From Lentzea terrae (GTDB lineage Bacteria > Actinomycetota > Actinomycetes > Mycobacteriales > Pseudonocardiaceae), in the NCBI RefSeq assembly GCF_003265345.1, contig NZ_QFWW01000034.1:1-64000 (forward strand): 64,000 nt of DNA, in the 5' to 3' direction. Under the pieces are notes generated by a model, which saw only the letters and a list, made by a program, of their open reading frames with translations, had not been told where the DNA came from and did no database searches. The translations under genes and the position numbers were made by a program. Below, piece after piece: positions 26,449 to 35,058 of this stretch; the stretch's first letter is position 1; every line of letters begins with the position of its first letter.

Positions 26449-29166
26449 ATGCCGAGACGGGAACGCCCTCTCGACCAGGGCGAGAGCGGTCTCCTGCAGT
26501 TCGCCGCGGACCTGCGCCGGCTGCGGGAGCGGGCGGGCAGTCCTACCTACCGGGAGCTGAGCCGGCGGGCGCACTACTCGGCGGCCGCGTTGTCGGAGGC
26601 GGCGGGCGGGCGGAAGCTGCCCAGCCTCGCGGTGACGAAGGCGTACGTGAAGGCGTGCGACGCCGACCCGGAGGAGTGGACGCGGCGCTGGCGCGAGGTC
26701 GCCGAGTCCGAGCCGCACGGGGGCAACGACAGTCCGTACGTGGGGCTGGCGATGTTCCAGCCGGACGACGCGCCGAAGTTCTTCGGGCGCGAGCGGTTGA
26801 CGGCGGAGCTGCTCACCACGAAGAACCGCTTCACCGGCGTGTTCGGACCGTCCGGAGTGGGCAAGTCGTCGCTGCTGCGGGCCGGTCTGATCGCTCGGAC
26901 GCGGGAACCCGTGCTGCTGTTCACTCCCGGCGCGGATCCCGTGGAGGAGTGCGCGATCGCGCTTGCCCGGCTGACTGGTGAAGACGCCGTCGAGCTGGCC
27001 GACGAGCTGCGCGATCCGGCGACGTTGGCGCGCAAGCACCGGCACCTCGTGGTCGTCGACCAGTTCGAGGAGCTGTTCACGTTGTGCCGCAGCGAAGAAC
27101 TGCGCACGTGGCTCATCACGGCACTCACGCGCTGTACGAAGGTCGTCATCGGCGTGCGGGCCGACTACTACGGTCATTGCGCGCAATATCCGGAGCTCGT
27201 CGAGGCGCTGAACGGCGGCCAGGTCATGGTCGGCGCGATGACGCCCGACGAGCTGAGGCTCGCGATCACCGAACCCGCTGCCGTCGCGGGCGCCAAGGTC
27301 GAAGCGGCACTGCTGGCTCGCCTGATGGCCGACGCGGTGGGCCAGGCAGCGGTGTTGCCGTTGCTGTCCCACGCGCTTGCGGAGACCTGGCAGCACCGCC
27401 GCGGGATGACGTTGACGCTCAACGGCTACGAGGAGGTCGGCGGCCTCGAACACGCCGTCGCCCGCACCGCGCAGGAGGTCTTCGACGGTTTCACCTCGAG
27501 GCAGCAGGCACAGGCGCGCAGGATTCTGCTGCGGTTGGTGACCGTCGAGGACACCAAACGTCGCGCCCACATGGACGAGCTCGAAGCCGACGACGAAGTT
27601 CTGCAGGCGTTGACAGCCGCCCGGCTCGTCGTCATCGACCGCGACGGCGTCGAGCTGGCGCACGAGGCGTTGATCCGCAGCTGGCCCACGTTCGGCGAGT
27701 GGATCGAACAGGACCGCGAGAACATCAAGGCACAGCGCGAACTCACGCACGCCACGCAGACCTGGGAGTCGCTCGACCGCGACCCCGGTGCCCTGTTCCG
27801 CGGCCGCCGGCTGACCACCGTGCCGGCCGGACTTTCCCTGAACTCCAAGGAACGCGCGTTCCTGGCCGCAAGTCTTGCCGCCGAAGAAGAGTTCTCCGCG
27901 AGCACCCGAAGACGCACGCGCCGCCATCGCCAACTGCTTGCCGCGCTGGTAGCTCTGCTCGTCGTCGCCGCCAGCTCGACCGTCTTCGCCTTGCAGGCCA
28001 ACAAGACCGCCGCCGAACAACGCACCGCCGCCGCCGTTCTGAAGGCCGTCGGCGAGGCCGCGGTCCTGCGTTCGACGAACCCCGTGCTGGCTCAGCAGGT
28101 GGCGCTCGCCGCCTACCAGCTGATGCCGTTGTCCCAGGCGCGCAACGGCTTGCGTCAGGAAGAGGTGCCCACCCAGGTCCTGCGCGCGGCTCAGTCCGAA
28201 GTCACCGCACTCGTCGTCGGCCCGACCCAGCAACAGGTCGCCACCGGTCACCGCGACGGCACCGTGGTGCTGACCGACCTCGACGACCTGCCGTCGCCAC
28301 GCACCTCCCACGAGGCCACCAGGCACTCCGGCGCCGTGACGGCCCTCGCGATGGACTCGACCGGCGGCCTCATCGCCTCAGCCGGTGACGACGGCGCCGT
28401 CCACGTCGTCGACATCTCCCTCGGCAAACCCCGCGAGGTGGTCGTCCTCCCGGCCCGCGCCACCGCGATCGCCTGGCAGGGCACCACCCTCGTCACGACC
28501 GACAACGACGGCGCCGTGAGCTTCTGGACCGACCTGCGCCGCGAGCGCCCCCGGCTGCTCACCAGCACCCAGCTGGGCCTGGGTCCGTTGGCGGGCATGG
28601 CTTTCCGCCCGGACGGCCACGTGCTCGCCGCCGTCACCACCGGCCTCGCCGTGCACCTGGTCGACGTCACCGACCCGCGCGAACCCAAGCTGCTGTCGCT
28701 GACCACGGAGTTCGCCGGCACCGCCCAGTTCGCCGGCGCGGGCCTCCTCCTGACCACCGCCAGAACGGCCGTCCACCTCTGGGACACCACCGACCCGCGC
28801 GACCCGGTGCTGCGCGCCGAGATCCCGTCCGGCGGCGGCCAGGTGACGTCCGCGTGGCTCGGCACCGACAGCGTGGCGGTGGCCACGGACGACGGCCTGG
28901 TGCGGTTGTGGCGGCACGAGGACGGGCCGGAGCCGGTCGAGCAGGCCTTGTTGCGCGGGCATTCGGGGCCGGTCGCGGCCGTTGGGCTCACGCCCAAGGG
29001 GGACGAGGTCGTGACGGGTGGTGCGGACCGGGACGTGCGGCTGTGGAACGCCGACCTGCGGGATCCGGCGGTGCGGATCTGCGAGCAGGCTCATCCGCGG
29101 ATGAGCCGTGAGGACTGGGAGCGGTACTTCGGCGACCTCGACTTCACCCCGCCGTGCCGGGACTGA
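26449..29166 (+). CDS. HTH-nSTAND1 ATPase-TM-WD40 protein B
   Basis: 905 aa with the same layout as protein A: HTH about 15-75 (TYRELSRRAHYSAAALSEAA), Walker A GPSGVGKSS with Lys139, Walker B HLVVVDQFEELF with Asp204, VRADYYGH, helical section, and a membrane segment about 480-505. The C-terminal WD40 propeller has recognisable repeats, for example GHSGPVAAVGLTPKGDEVV ending in RLWNADL. The C-terminal tail ICEQAHPRMSREDWERYFGD matches A and C. ATG 26449 is preferred by paralogue alignment. Both catalytic motifs are intact, so an ATP-driven signalling role is plausible. Confidence 0.9.
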   Translation: MPRRERPLDQGESGLLQFAADLRRLRERAGSPTYRELSRRAHYSAAALSEAAGGRKLPSLAVTKAYVKACDADPEEWTRRWREVAESEPHGGNDSPYVGLAMFQPDDAPKFFGRERLTAELLTTKNRFTGVFGPSGVGKSSLLRAGLIARTREPVLLFTPGADPVEECAIALARLTGEDAVELADELRDPATLARKHRHLVVVDQFEELFTLCRSEELRTWLITALTRCTKVVIGVRADYYGHCAQYPELVEALNGGQVMVGAMTPDELRLAITEPAAVAGAKVEAALLARLMADAVGQAAVLPLLSHALAETWQHRRGMTLTLNGYEEVGGLEHAVARTAQEVFDGFTSRQQAQARRILLRLVTVEDTKRRAHMDELEADDEVLQALTAARLVVIDRDGVELAHEALIRSWPTFGEWIEQDRENIKAQRELTHATQTWESLDRDPGALFRGRRLTTVPAGLSLNSKERAFLAASLAAEEEFSASTRRRTRRHRQLLAALVALLVVAASSTVFALQANKTAAEQRTAAAVLKAVGEAAVLRSTNPVLAQQVALAAYQLMPLSQARNGLRQEEVPTQVLRAAQSEVTALVVGPTQQQVATGHRDGTVVLTDLDDLPSPRTSHEATRHSGAVTALAMDSTGGLIASAGDDGAVHVVDISLGKPREVVVLPARATAIAWQGTTLVTTDNDGAVSFWTDLRRERPRLLTSTQLGLGPLAGMAFRPDGHVLAAVTTGLAVHLVDVTDPREPKLLSLTTEFAGTAQFAGAGLLLTTARTAVHLWDTTDPRDPVLRAEIPSGGGQVTSAWLGTDSVAVATDDGLVRLWRHEDGPEPVEQALLRGHSGPVAAVGLTPKGDEVVTGGADRDVRLWNADLRDPAVRICEQAHPRMSREDWERYFGDLDFTPPCRD

Positions 29167-29266
29167 GCTCGGACACGATCGGCTGGATTCGTGGTGGAAC
29201 GATCACCAAGCAGGCACCCGGATGGTGAGCGATTAGCGGGGCGTTAGACGGCAGGCGAACCTCTGG

Positions 29267-29274
29267 TGGACAAT
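29267..29274 (+). promoter_or_regulatory. TGGACAAT element upstream of nSTAND gene C
   Basis: TGGACAAT lies 16 nt before ATG 29291, identical to the second half of the element before gene A. The upstream half TGAACAA is not conserved (GCGAACC is present instead). GGGAGG at 29281-29286 is a good ribosome-binding site. Confidence 0.35.
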
Positions 29275-29290
29275 CCGGCCGGGAGGCGGC

Positions 29291-32023
29291 ATGCCACGAG
29301 GGGAACGACCGCTGGGTCCGGAGGACACCGCGCTGCTGAAGTTCGCCGGTGACCTGCGCAGACTGCGTGACCAGGCAGGCAAACCGAGCTATCGCGAGCT
29401 GGCGCGGCGGGCCAACTACTCGCCCACGGCGTTGTCCGACGCGGCGGGCGGGCGGAAGCTGCCGTCGCTCGCGCTGACGCTGGCGTTCGTCCGGGCCTGT
29501 GAGGGCGATCCGGCGCCGTGGACCAAGCGGTGGCGTGAGCTCGCAGCCGAGCACGCTCTGCCGTTGCAGCCTAACGCACCGTATCCGGGTAGCGCGCCGT
29601 TCGGGGAGCATGACGCCAAACACTTCTTCGGGCGTGAGTTCCTCGTCGAGCAGGTCATCGAGTCGGTCGAGGCCCGGCCGCTGACGGTCCTCGTCGGTCC
29701 CTCCGGGTCGGGACGTACGTCGTTGCTCACCGCAGGGCTGCTGCCCGCCCTCGACGACGCCGTGGTGATCACGCCGGGCCCGAACCCCCTCCACGGCCTC
29801 GCGGAGACCCTCGCCGAGATCTTCGAGAACACCACCGCCGACCAGCTCGCGGAGGAGTTTCGGCAGGACCCCGACCACCTCAGGCTGCGGATCCGCCAGC
29901 ACCGGCCCGGCCTCGTCCTGCTCGTCGACGACTTCGAGCAGGTGCTGGACCAGCACGACTTCGTCACCGCCGTGACGCGCTGCCCGCACGTCGTCGTCGC
30001 GGTTCGCGCGGATCACAGAGCCCGGCTGCACGAAAGAGGCCTGAGCGGCAACGAGATCGTCATCGAGCCGATGAGTGCGGACCAGCTGCGCCGGGCGATC
30101 ACCGAGCCGGCCGCCAAGATCGGCGCGACCGTCGAGACCGCGGTGATCGCCGGCCTGGTCGCGGACGCCGCCAACCAGCACGCGCTGCCGTTGGTGCAGC
30201 AGGCGCTCACCGAGACGTGGCGGCGCAAGCGCGGCATGACGTTGTCGCAGGCCGGGTTCGAGGAGACCGGTGGCATCGAGCACGTCGTCGCGCGGGCCGC
30301 GAACAGCTGTTTCGACGGCTTGAGCGACGCCGACCAGCGCGCGGTGAAGCAGGTCTTCCTGCGGCTCGTTTTGGTGCAGCGCAACGGGATCGTGCAACGC
30401 CGGGCCCGCAGGCTCGACGTCGAACCGCGCCTGCTCGACCTGCTCGCCGAGGCCAGGCTCGTCACGCTCACCGAGGACGGCGTGGAGCTCGCCCACGACG
30501 CGGTGCTGCGCTGGCCCCGGCTCACCACATGGGTCGACGAGGAACGTGAGAACCTCCGCACGCACCAGCAGCTGGTCACCGCGATCGAGCTGTGGGAGGC
30601 GAGCGACCGCGACCCGCTGGCGCTCTACCGGGGCGCGCGGCTGAAGAAGGCCAAGGAGCTCGGCGAGTTCCTGACGGTGCAGGAACGCCGGTTCGTCGAC
30701 ATCAGCACCAAACGCCAGACTCGGCGCTCGACGGCGTTGATCGCGGTGATGGCCGTGCTGGTCGCGCTCGTGCCCGGCACGGTCGTCTACGCGCTGTCCA
30801 GCGAACGCAAGATCACCGAGCTGAACGACCGGGAGCTCGGCGGCAAGGCGATCTCCGAGTCCGAGCTGCTGATGGAGCAGCGGCGGCCGTACGCGGACAA
30901 GTACGCGCTGGTCGGGTACAAGGTCAGCCCGTCGATCGAGGCCGAGAAGGTGCTGCGGCTGGCCAACGCGGTCACGCGCGGGATCCCGTTCACCGGCACC
31001 TCCGCGGACGACGCCGACGTGCTCGTGGCGCCGCGCGGTGAGCTGGCCGCGGTCACCGACGAGGACGGCACGGACCGCATGTGGAGCCTCGACGAGGACA
31101 GCACCACGCCCGGCAAGCGGTTCTCGGACCGTCATCGGGTCGTGAAGCTCGCCGAACACCGTGCGGTCACGCGGGACGCCACCGGCCGGCAGCACCTGTG
31201 GGCCGTCAACGGCGCCGATGACATCACCTATCTGGCCCCGCTCGAGGACCGGTTCCGGACGGTGGACGTCAGCGCGGACGGTTCGCGGATCATCGGCAGG
31301 ATCGGTGACGTGATCGAGCCCGACCTGCCGAGGCCGGACGAGACCGAGCGCCTGGTGCTCCTCGACCTCGGCGACCCCAGGAACCCGCGCAAGCTGCCGA
31401 TGCCGCCGGTGCGCAACGCGAGTGCCGTCGCGCTGAGCCAGGACGGTCGTGAGCTCGCGACCTCGGTCTGGGACGCGGCGCAGGGCAGGTCGACGATCCA
31501 GTTCTGGCGCATCGGCGGCACCTTCGAAACCGCCGCGCCGGCGTTGACCAGGGACGTCTACGTCCGCGGCCTCACCTACAGCGGCGACAGCCGCTGGCTC
31601 GCCGTCGAGCTCTCCCCGGCAGCCGTCGTCGAGGTGTGGCAGCGCGTGCCCAGCAATGCGCTCGTGCTGCGCGCGACGCTCGACAGCGTCATCCGCACCA
31701 AGCCGCACGTCACGTTCTCCGACGACGACCGCGTGACCGTCGTGCGCGAGAACGTTTTCGAGGTGCAGCGGCTCTACACCTCGGGACGTCAGCCGGACCG
31801 GCTCGTGTACGTGTCCGGGCACGGCCGCGAGATGGGCGCGGTGTACCGGCCGCAGTACGGCGACTTCCTCGTGCGCAGCGGCGGCAAGGACGCGGAGCTG
31901 CTGCCGTTCGACCTCGACAGCTCGCGCATCATCAAGAAGATGTGTGAAAAAGACGGTGCACGGCTCACGGACTCCGAATGGGTGAAGAGCTTCGGCGAAG
32001 TGGAGCGCGTCAAGGTCTGCTGA
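29291..32023 (+). CDS. Degenerate HTH-nSTAND protein C (pseudo-ATPase candidate)
   Basis: 910 aa, full length and in frame, paralogous to A and B: HTH about 15-75 (SYRELARRANYSPTALSDAA), STAND region, membrane segment about 485-507, propeller-like C-terminus and the CEKDGARLTDSEWVKSFGE tail with terminal Cys. Walker A reads GPSGSGRTS, with Arg142 where A and B have Lys. Walker B reads LVLLVDDFEQVL in place of DQFEE, and the VRADxYGH motif is VRADHRAR. These changes together suggest loss of ATP hydrolysis, perhaps leaving a regulatory partner of A or B. There are no stops or frameshifts, so it is not a simple pseudogene. Confidence 0.87.
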   Translation: MPRGERPLGPEDTALLKFAGDLRRLRDQAGKPSYRELARRANYSPTALSDAAGGRKLPSLALTLAFVRACEGDPAPWTKRWRELAAEHALPLQPNAPYPGSAPFGEHDAKHFFGREFLVEQVIESVEARPLTVLVGPSGSGRTSLLTAGLLPALDDAVVITPGPNPLHGLAETLAEIFENTTADQLAEEFRQDPDHLRLRIRQHRPGLVLLVDDFEQVLDQHDFVTAVTRCPHVVVAVRADHRARLHERGLSGNEIVIEPMSADQLRRAITEPAAKIGATVETAVIAGLVADAANQHALPLVQQALTETWRRKRGMTLSQAGFEETGGIEHVVARAANSCFDGLSDADQRAVKQVFLRLVLVQRNGIVQRRARRLDVEPRLLDLLAEARLVTLTEDGVELAHDAVLRWPRLTTWVDEERENLRTHQQLVTAIELWEASDRDPLALYRGARLKKAKELGEFLTVQERRFVDISTKRQTRRSTALIAVMAVLVALVPGTVVYALSSERKITELNDRELGGKAISESELLMEQRRPYADKYALVGYKVSPSIEAEKVLRLANAVTRGIPFTGTSADDADVLVAPRGELAAVTDEDGTDRMWSLDEDSTTPGKRFSDRHRVVKLAEHRAVTRDATGRQHLWAVNGADDITYLAPLEDRFRTVDVSADGSRIIGRIGDVIEPDLPRPDETERLVLLDLGDPRNPRKLPMPPVRNASAVALSQDGRELATSVWDAAQGRSTIQFWRIGGTFETAAPALTRDVYVRGLTYSGDSRWLAVELSPAAVVEVWQRVPSNALVLRATLDSVIRTKPHVTFSDDDRVTVVRENVFEVQRLYTSGRQPDRLVYVSGHGREMGAVYRPQYGDFLVRSGGKDAELLPFDLDSSRIIKKMCEKDGARLTDSEWVKSFGEVERVKVC

Positions 32024-32069
32024 ACCGCGCTGAGTTCTGGGAAACAACCTGGAGTTGGGCAAGCACGCA

Positions 32070-32098
32070 TTGTGAACGGGAGATCCACTCTCTAGGGT
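32070..32098 (+). promoter_or_regulatory. Promoter of the ABC permease operon, probably leaderless
   Basis: TTGTGA (32070-32075), a 17-bp spacer and TAGGGT (32093-32098). The expected start point 7 bp downstream is the G of the GTG start at 32105, and no ribosome-binding site is present, so a leaderless mRNA is likely. Confidence 0.55.
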
Positions 32099-32104
32099 GA
32101 CCGA

Positions 32105-32848
32105 GTGCGTGCGTTCACAAGGGGACTTCTCGGCATCGCCGGGTTTCTCGTGCTGTGGGAGCTCTTAGGACGCTCTCCGCTTCTCCCTGCCGACGCGCTG
32201 CCCCCACCGTCCGTCGTGTTCGGTGAGCTCGTCACACAACTGACCTCGCCCGAGTTCATCAGTCATGTCGTGGCAACGGTTCTGGCACTGCTGATCGCCA
32301 TCGTGATCGCGATCGCCATCGCGGTGCCGAGTGGACTGGTCCTCGGCAGCATCCCGGCGGTGCGCCACGCGACCCGCGCGGTCATCGAGTTCCTGCGCCC
32401 GATCCCTTCTGTGGCACTGATTCCGCTCGCGCTGGTCATGCTCGGCTTCGGACCGGAAACCAAGATCACCCTGGCCGTCTACGCGGCACTGTGGCCGATC
32501 CTCTTCAACACCATTTACGCGCTGGACGAACTGGACCCCTTGCTCGTCGACACCGCAAGGGTTTTCGGCACCGGACGGCTCGGTGTGCTGTTCCTGGTGG
32601 CCTTGCCCAGCGCGTTGCCGTTCGTCCTCACCGGAATCCGGCTCGCGGCGACGACCGCGCTGATCGTGATGGTGAGCGTGGAGCTCATGGCCGGCAGCCA
32701 GATCGGCCTCGGCTACTTCATCATGGAGGCCCGCAGCGGGCCAGGCCGGATGGACCAGGTGCTGGTCGGCACCGTGGTCGCGGGCGCGATCGGCGTCCTG
32801 CTCAACAACGGCCTCGAACGCGTCCGCCGGCGTTGGGTGGCCTGGTGA
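32105..32848 (+). CDS. ABC transporter permease, SsuC/TauC type
   Basis: 247 aa with six predicted membrane helices. The inner-membrane coupling loop contains VDTARVFGTGRLGVLFLVAL followed by LPSALPF, the EAA-type region that contacts the ATPase. Family members import sulfonates, taurine, nitrate, pyrimidine precursors or aromatic acids. It overlaps the second permease by GTGA, so the two should form a heterodimer. Confidence 0.88.
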   Translation: MRAFTRGLLGIAGFLVLWELLGRSPLLPADALPPPSVVFGELVTQLTSPEFISHVVATVLALLIAIVIAIAIAVPSGLVLGSIPAVRHATRAVIEFLRPIPSVALIPLALVMLGFGPETKITLAVYAALWPILFNTIYALDELDPLLVDTARVFGTGRLGVLFLVALPSALPFVLTGIRLAATTALIVMVSVELMAGSQIGLGYFIMEARSGPGRMDQVLVGTVVAGAIGVLLNNGLERVRRRWVAW

Positions 32849-33612
32849 CCAAGTTCCTGCAGCGGTGGACCGTGTTCGCCGGTCTCGTCGTCATTTGGCA
32901 ATTGCTGGGCTGGCTCGCGGACGACCCGTTCTTCCCGCCGCCCTCGAAGATCCTCTCGGCGGCGTGGGAGTGGTGGGTGCTCGAACCCGCGAACTTCACC
33001 GAGCACATCGTGCCGTCGGTCGCGCGGCTGCTGTCCGGGTGGCTGATCGCCTCGCTGATCGGGGTGTCGCTCGGCCTGCTGCTGGGCCGCTCGGACCGGG
33101 CCATGGAGTACGCGGGGCCACTTCTGGTGTTCCTGCGCTCGATCCCGCCGCCCGCGCTGGTGCCGGTGTTCCTGCTGCTGTTCAAGGCGGGCACGTCGAT
33201 GCAGCTCGCGACGATCGTCTTCGGCGTCGTGTGGCCGGTGCTGCTGAACAGCGTGGACGGTGCGCGTTCCGTCGACGTGACCAAAGTGGACACTTCGGCG
33301 GTCTTCCGGATCCCGCGCTGGCAATGGGTTCTCGGCGTGGTCCTGCCCGCAGCCTCGCCCAAGATCTTCGCCGGGCTGCGGGTGTCGTTGTCACTGTCGC
33401 TGGTGCTGATGGTCATCTCCGAGCTCGTGGGCACGGACAACGGCATCGGCTCGCAACTCATGCAGGCACAGCGCGAGTTCGACTACACGCGCATGTGGGC
33501 CGGCATCGTCCTGTTGGGCGTGCTCGGCTACGGACTCAACACCGCGCTGCTCGCGGTGGAACGCAGGGCGTTGGCGTGGCAACCGAGGAGTCGCGATGAG
33601 CAACATGCTTGA
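32845..33612 (+). CDS. ABC transporter permease, second subunit
   Basis: 255 aa from GTG 32845. Six predicted membrane helices; the coupling loop includes VDTSAVFRIPRWQWVLGVVL then PAASPKIFAG. It is homologous to the preceding permease. The 3' end overlaps the ATPase gene by 17 bases. Two permeases plus one ATPase implies an asymmetric importer fed by a substrate-binding lipoprotein, for which the gene at 37471 is the best local candidate. Confidence 0.88.
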   Translation: MTKFLQRWTVFAGLVVIWQLLGWLADDPFFPPPSKILSAAWEWWVLEPANFTEHIVPSVARLLSGWLIASLIGVSLGLLLGRSDRAMEYAGPLLVFLRSIPPPALVPVFLLLFKAGTSMQLATIVFGVVWPVLLNSVDGARSVDVTKVDTSAVFRIPRWQWVLGVVLPAASPKIFAGLRVSLSLSLVLMVISELVGTDNGIGSQLMQAQREFDYTRMWAGIVLLGVLGYGLNTALLAVERRALAWQPRSRDEQHA

Positions 33613-34393
33613 GGTGGCCGACCTGGGCCACACCTACGGTGACCACGAGGCCATTGGCGGCCTCACGTTCACCGTGCGCGCCGGCGAGCTGGTGTGCGTG
33701 GTGGGCCCGTCGGGGTGTGGCAAGTCGACACTGCTGCGCACGATCTCCGGGCTCGTCGCCCCCTCTCGCGGCGATGTTTCGTTGAACGGCTCGCATCTCG
33801 CCGTGGTGTTCCAGGACTACTCGCGCTCGCTGTTCCCGTGGCTCTCGGTGCAGGGCAACGTGGAGTTCCCGCTGCGCTCGTTGCCGCGCGCGGAACGTCG
33901 TGCGCGCGCTGCGGAGGCGCTGGAGTGGGTCGGCTTGTCCGGTGCGGCCCGCAAGCGGCCGTGGCAGCTCTCCGGCGGCATGCAGCAGCGCGTGGCGATC
34001 GCGCGCGCTCTGGCGTACCGGCCTGCGTTGTTGTTGATGGACGAGCCGTTCGCCTCGGTGGACGCGCAGACCCGGTTCGAGCTGGAGGACCTGTTGCTCC
34101 GGGTGCGCCGTGAGCACGACACGACCGTTCTCGTGGTCACGCACGACATCGACGAGTCGGTGTACCTGGGCGACCGGATCCTGGTCCTCTCCGGCTCTCC
34201 CGCGCGGCTGGTGGCCGATCTGGAGGTACCGCTGCCCGCCGAGCGCGACCAGGTGACGACGCGGACCGACGAGGGGTTCGTGGCGCTGCGGTCGAAGGTG
34301 GCGCGGCTGCTGAACGTCGGCAAGCCGGCGCTGGACGTGGAGAAGTGGGCCGCGGCTGAGCGGGAGTCGCTGAGCGAGACCGTGTCTTCCTGA
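33596..34393 (+). CDS. ABC transporter ATP-binding protein
   Basis: 265 aa with complete motifs: Walker A GPSGCGKST, Q-loop VVFQDYSRSLFPWL, signature LSGGMQQRVAIARAL, Walker B LLLMDEPFASVD and the switch His in VTHDIDESV. It is the SsuB/TauB/NrtD type that powers the two upstream permeases. ATG 33596 overlaps the permease end; ATG 33605 is an alternative. Confidence 0.92.
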   Translation: MSNMLEVADLGHTYGDHEAIGGLTFTVRAGELVCVVGPSGCGKSTLLRTISGLVAPSRGDVSLNGSHLAVVFQDYSRSLFPWLSVQGNVEFPLRSLPRAERRARAAEALEWVGLSGAARKRPWQLSGGMQQRVAIARALAYRPALLLMDEPFASVDAQTRFELEDLLLRVRREHDTTVLVVTHDIDESVYLGDRILVLSGSPARLVADLEVPLPAERDQVTTRTDEGFVALRSKVARLLNVGKPALDVEKWAAAERESLSETVSS

Positions 34394-34406
34394 GACACTT
34401 CGCGGC

Positions 34407-34826
34407 GTGACCGACTGGAACCTGTTCCTCGTCGTCGACGCGGAGCCTGTCGAGGTCTCCAGAGAGAGATCGCCCGACACGCGAGTGGTGCTGATCGGGA
34501 GCAGACGCATGCTCGCGTTGCCCGACAACGGGTATCAGCTGCTGCTGGCGTGGGTCGCCGGTCCGCGCCGGGTGGTGCGCACGCCCGCGCCGATGCACGC
34601 CGACCAGGACATCATCGACGTCTTCGTCAACTCGTACCTGACGGATGTCGGTGTGCCGCCGCGGCCGCGCGGGTTCGCCTGGTACCTCGATCTGCCGGTC
34701 GGGGTCGCGCCGTCGGACGTGTGGGGTGCGGTCGCTGTCGACGTGGAGCACGGGGCGACGGTGGACCTGCACCAGGTGCGCGAGGCGATGGAACGAGGGG
34801 TCGCCGCGCTCTACAACACGGCTTGA
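34407..34826 (+). CDS. Conserved hypothetical protein
   Basis: 139 aa, GTG start 13 bp after the ATPase stop, so probably cotranscribed. It appears soluble and alpha/beta with WNLFLVVDAEPVEVSRERS, DIIDVFVNSYLTDVGVPPRP and a C-terminal helix VREAMERGVAALYNTA. I do not recognise the family. A strong terminator begins 2 bp past the stop and ends the operon. Confidence 0.72.
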   Translation: MTDWNLFLVVDAEPVEVSRERSPDTRVVLIGSRRMLALPDNGYQLLLAWVAGPRRVVRTPAPMHADQDIIDVFVNSYLTDVGVPPRPRGFAWYLDLPVGVAPSDVWGAVAVDVEHGATVDLHQVREAMERGVAALYNTA

Positions 34827-34828
34827 AC

Positions 34829-34870
34829 ACAGATCAGCCCCGGACCGCGAGCGGTCCGGGGCTGATCTGT
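34829..34870 (+). terminator. Very strong hairpin terminator, 19-bp stem
   Basis: ACAGATCAGCCCCGGACCG (34829-34847) and its exact complement (34852-34870) enclose a CGAG tetraloop and are followed by TT. It closes the permease-ATPase-hypothetical operon. Confidence 0.9.
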
Positions 34871-35058
34871 TTCGCACGGGGACGGGACCGCGGGTTGGCC
34901 CGCCAGCCAACGAGAAACCGGCACCGTGCGAGGGAGGGCGTGCAGAACATCTTGCGAAGCCTGGCGACCGAGGGGAGGCGGGTACCCGTGCTCGGGGGCA
35001 GAGCCCGAGCACCCGCCATCCGTTCCCCCGGTGAACCGCCAGGAAGAGCAGCGAACGA

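Noticed and set aside
29291..32023. nSTAND C as a pseudogene
   Set aside because: The frame is intact over 910 codons with a good ribosome-binding site and the family C-terminal tail; only catalytic motifs are altered.
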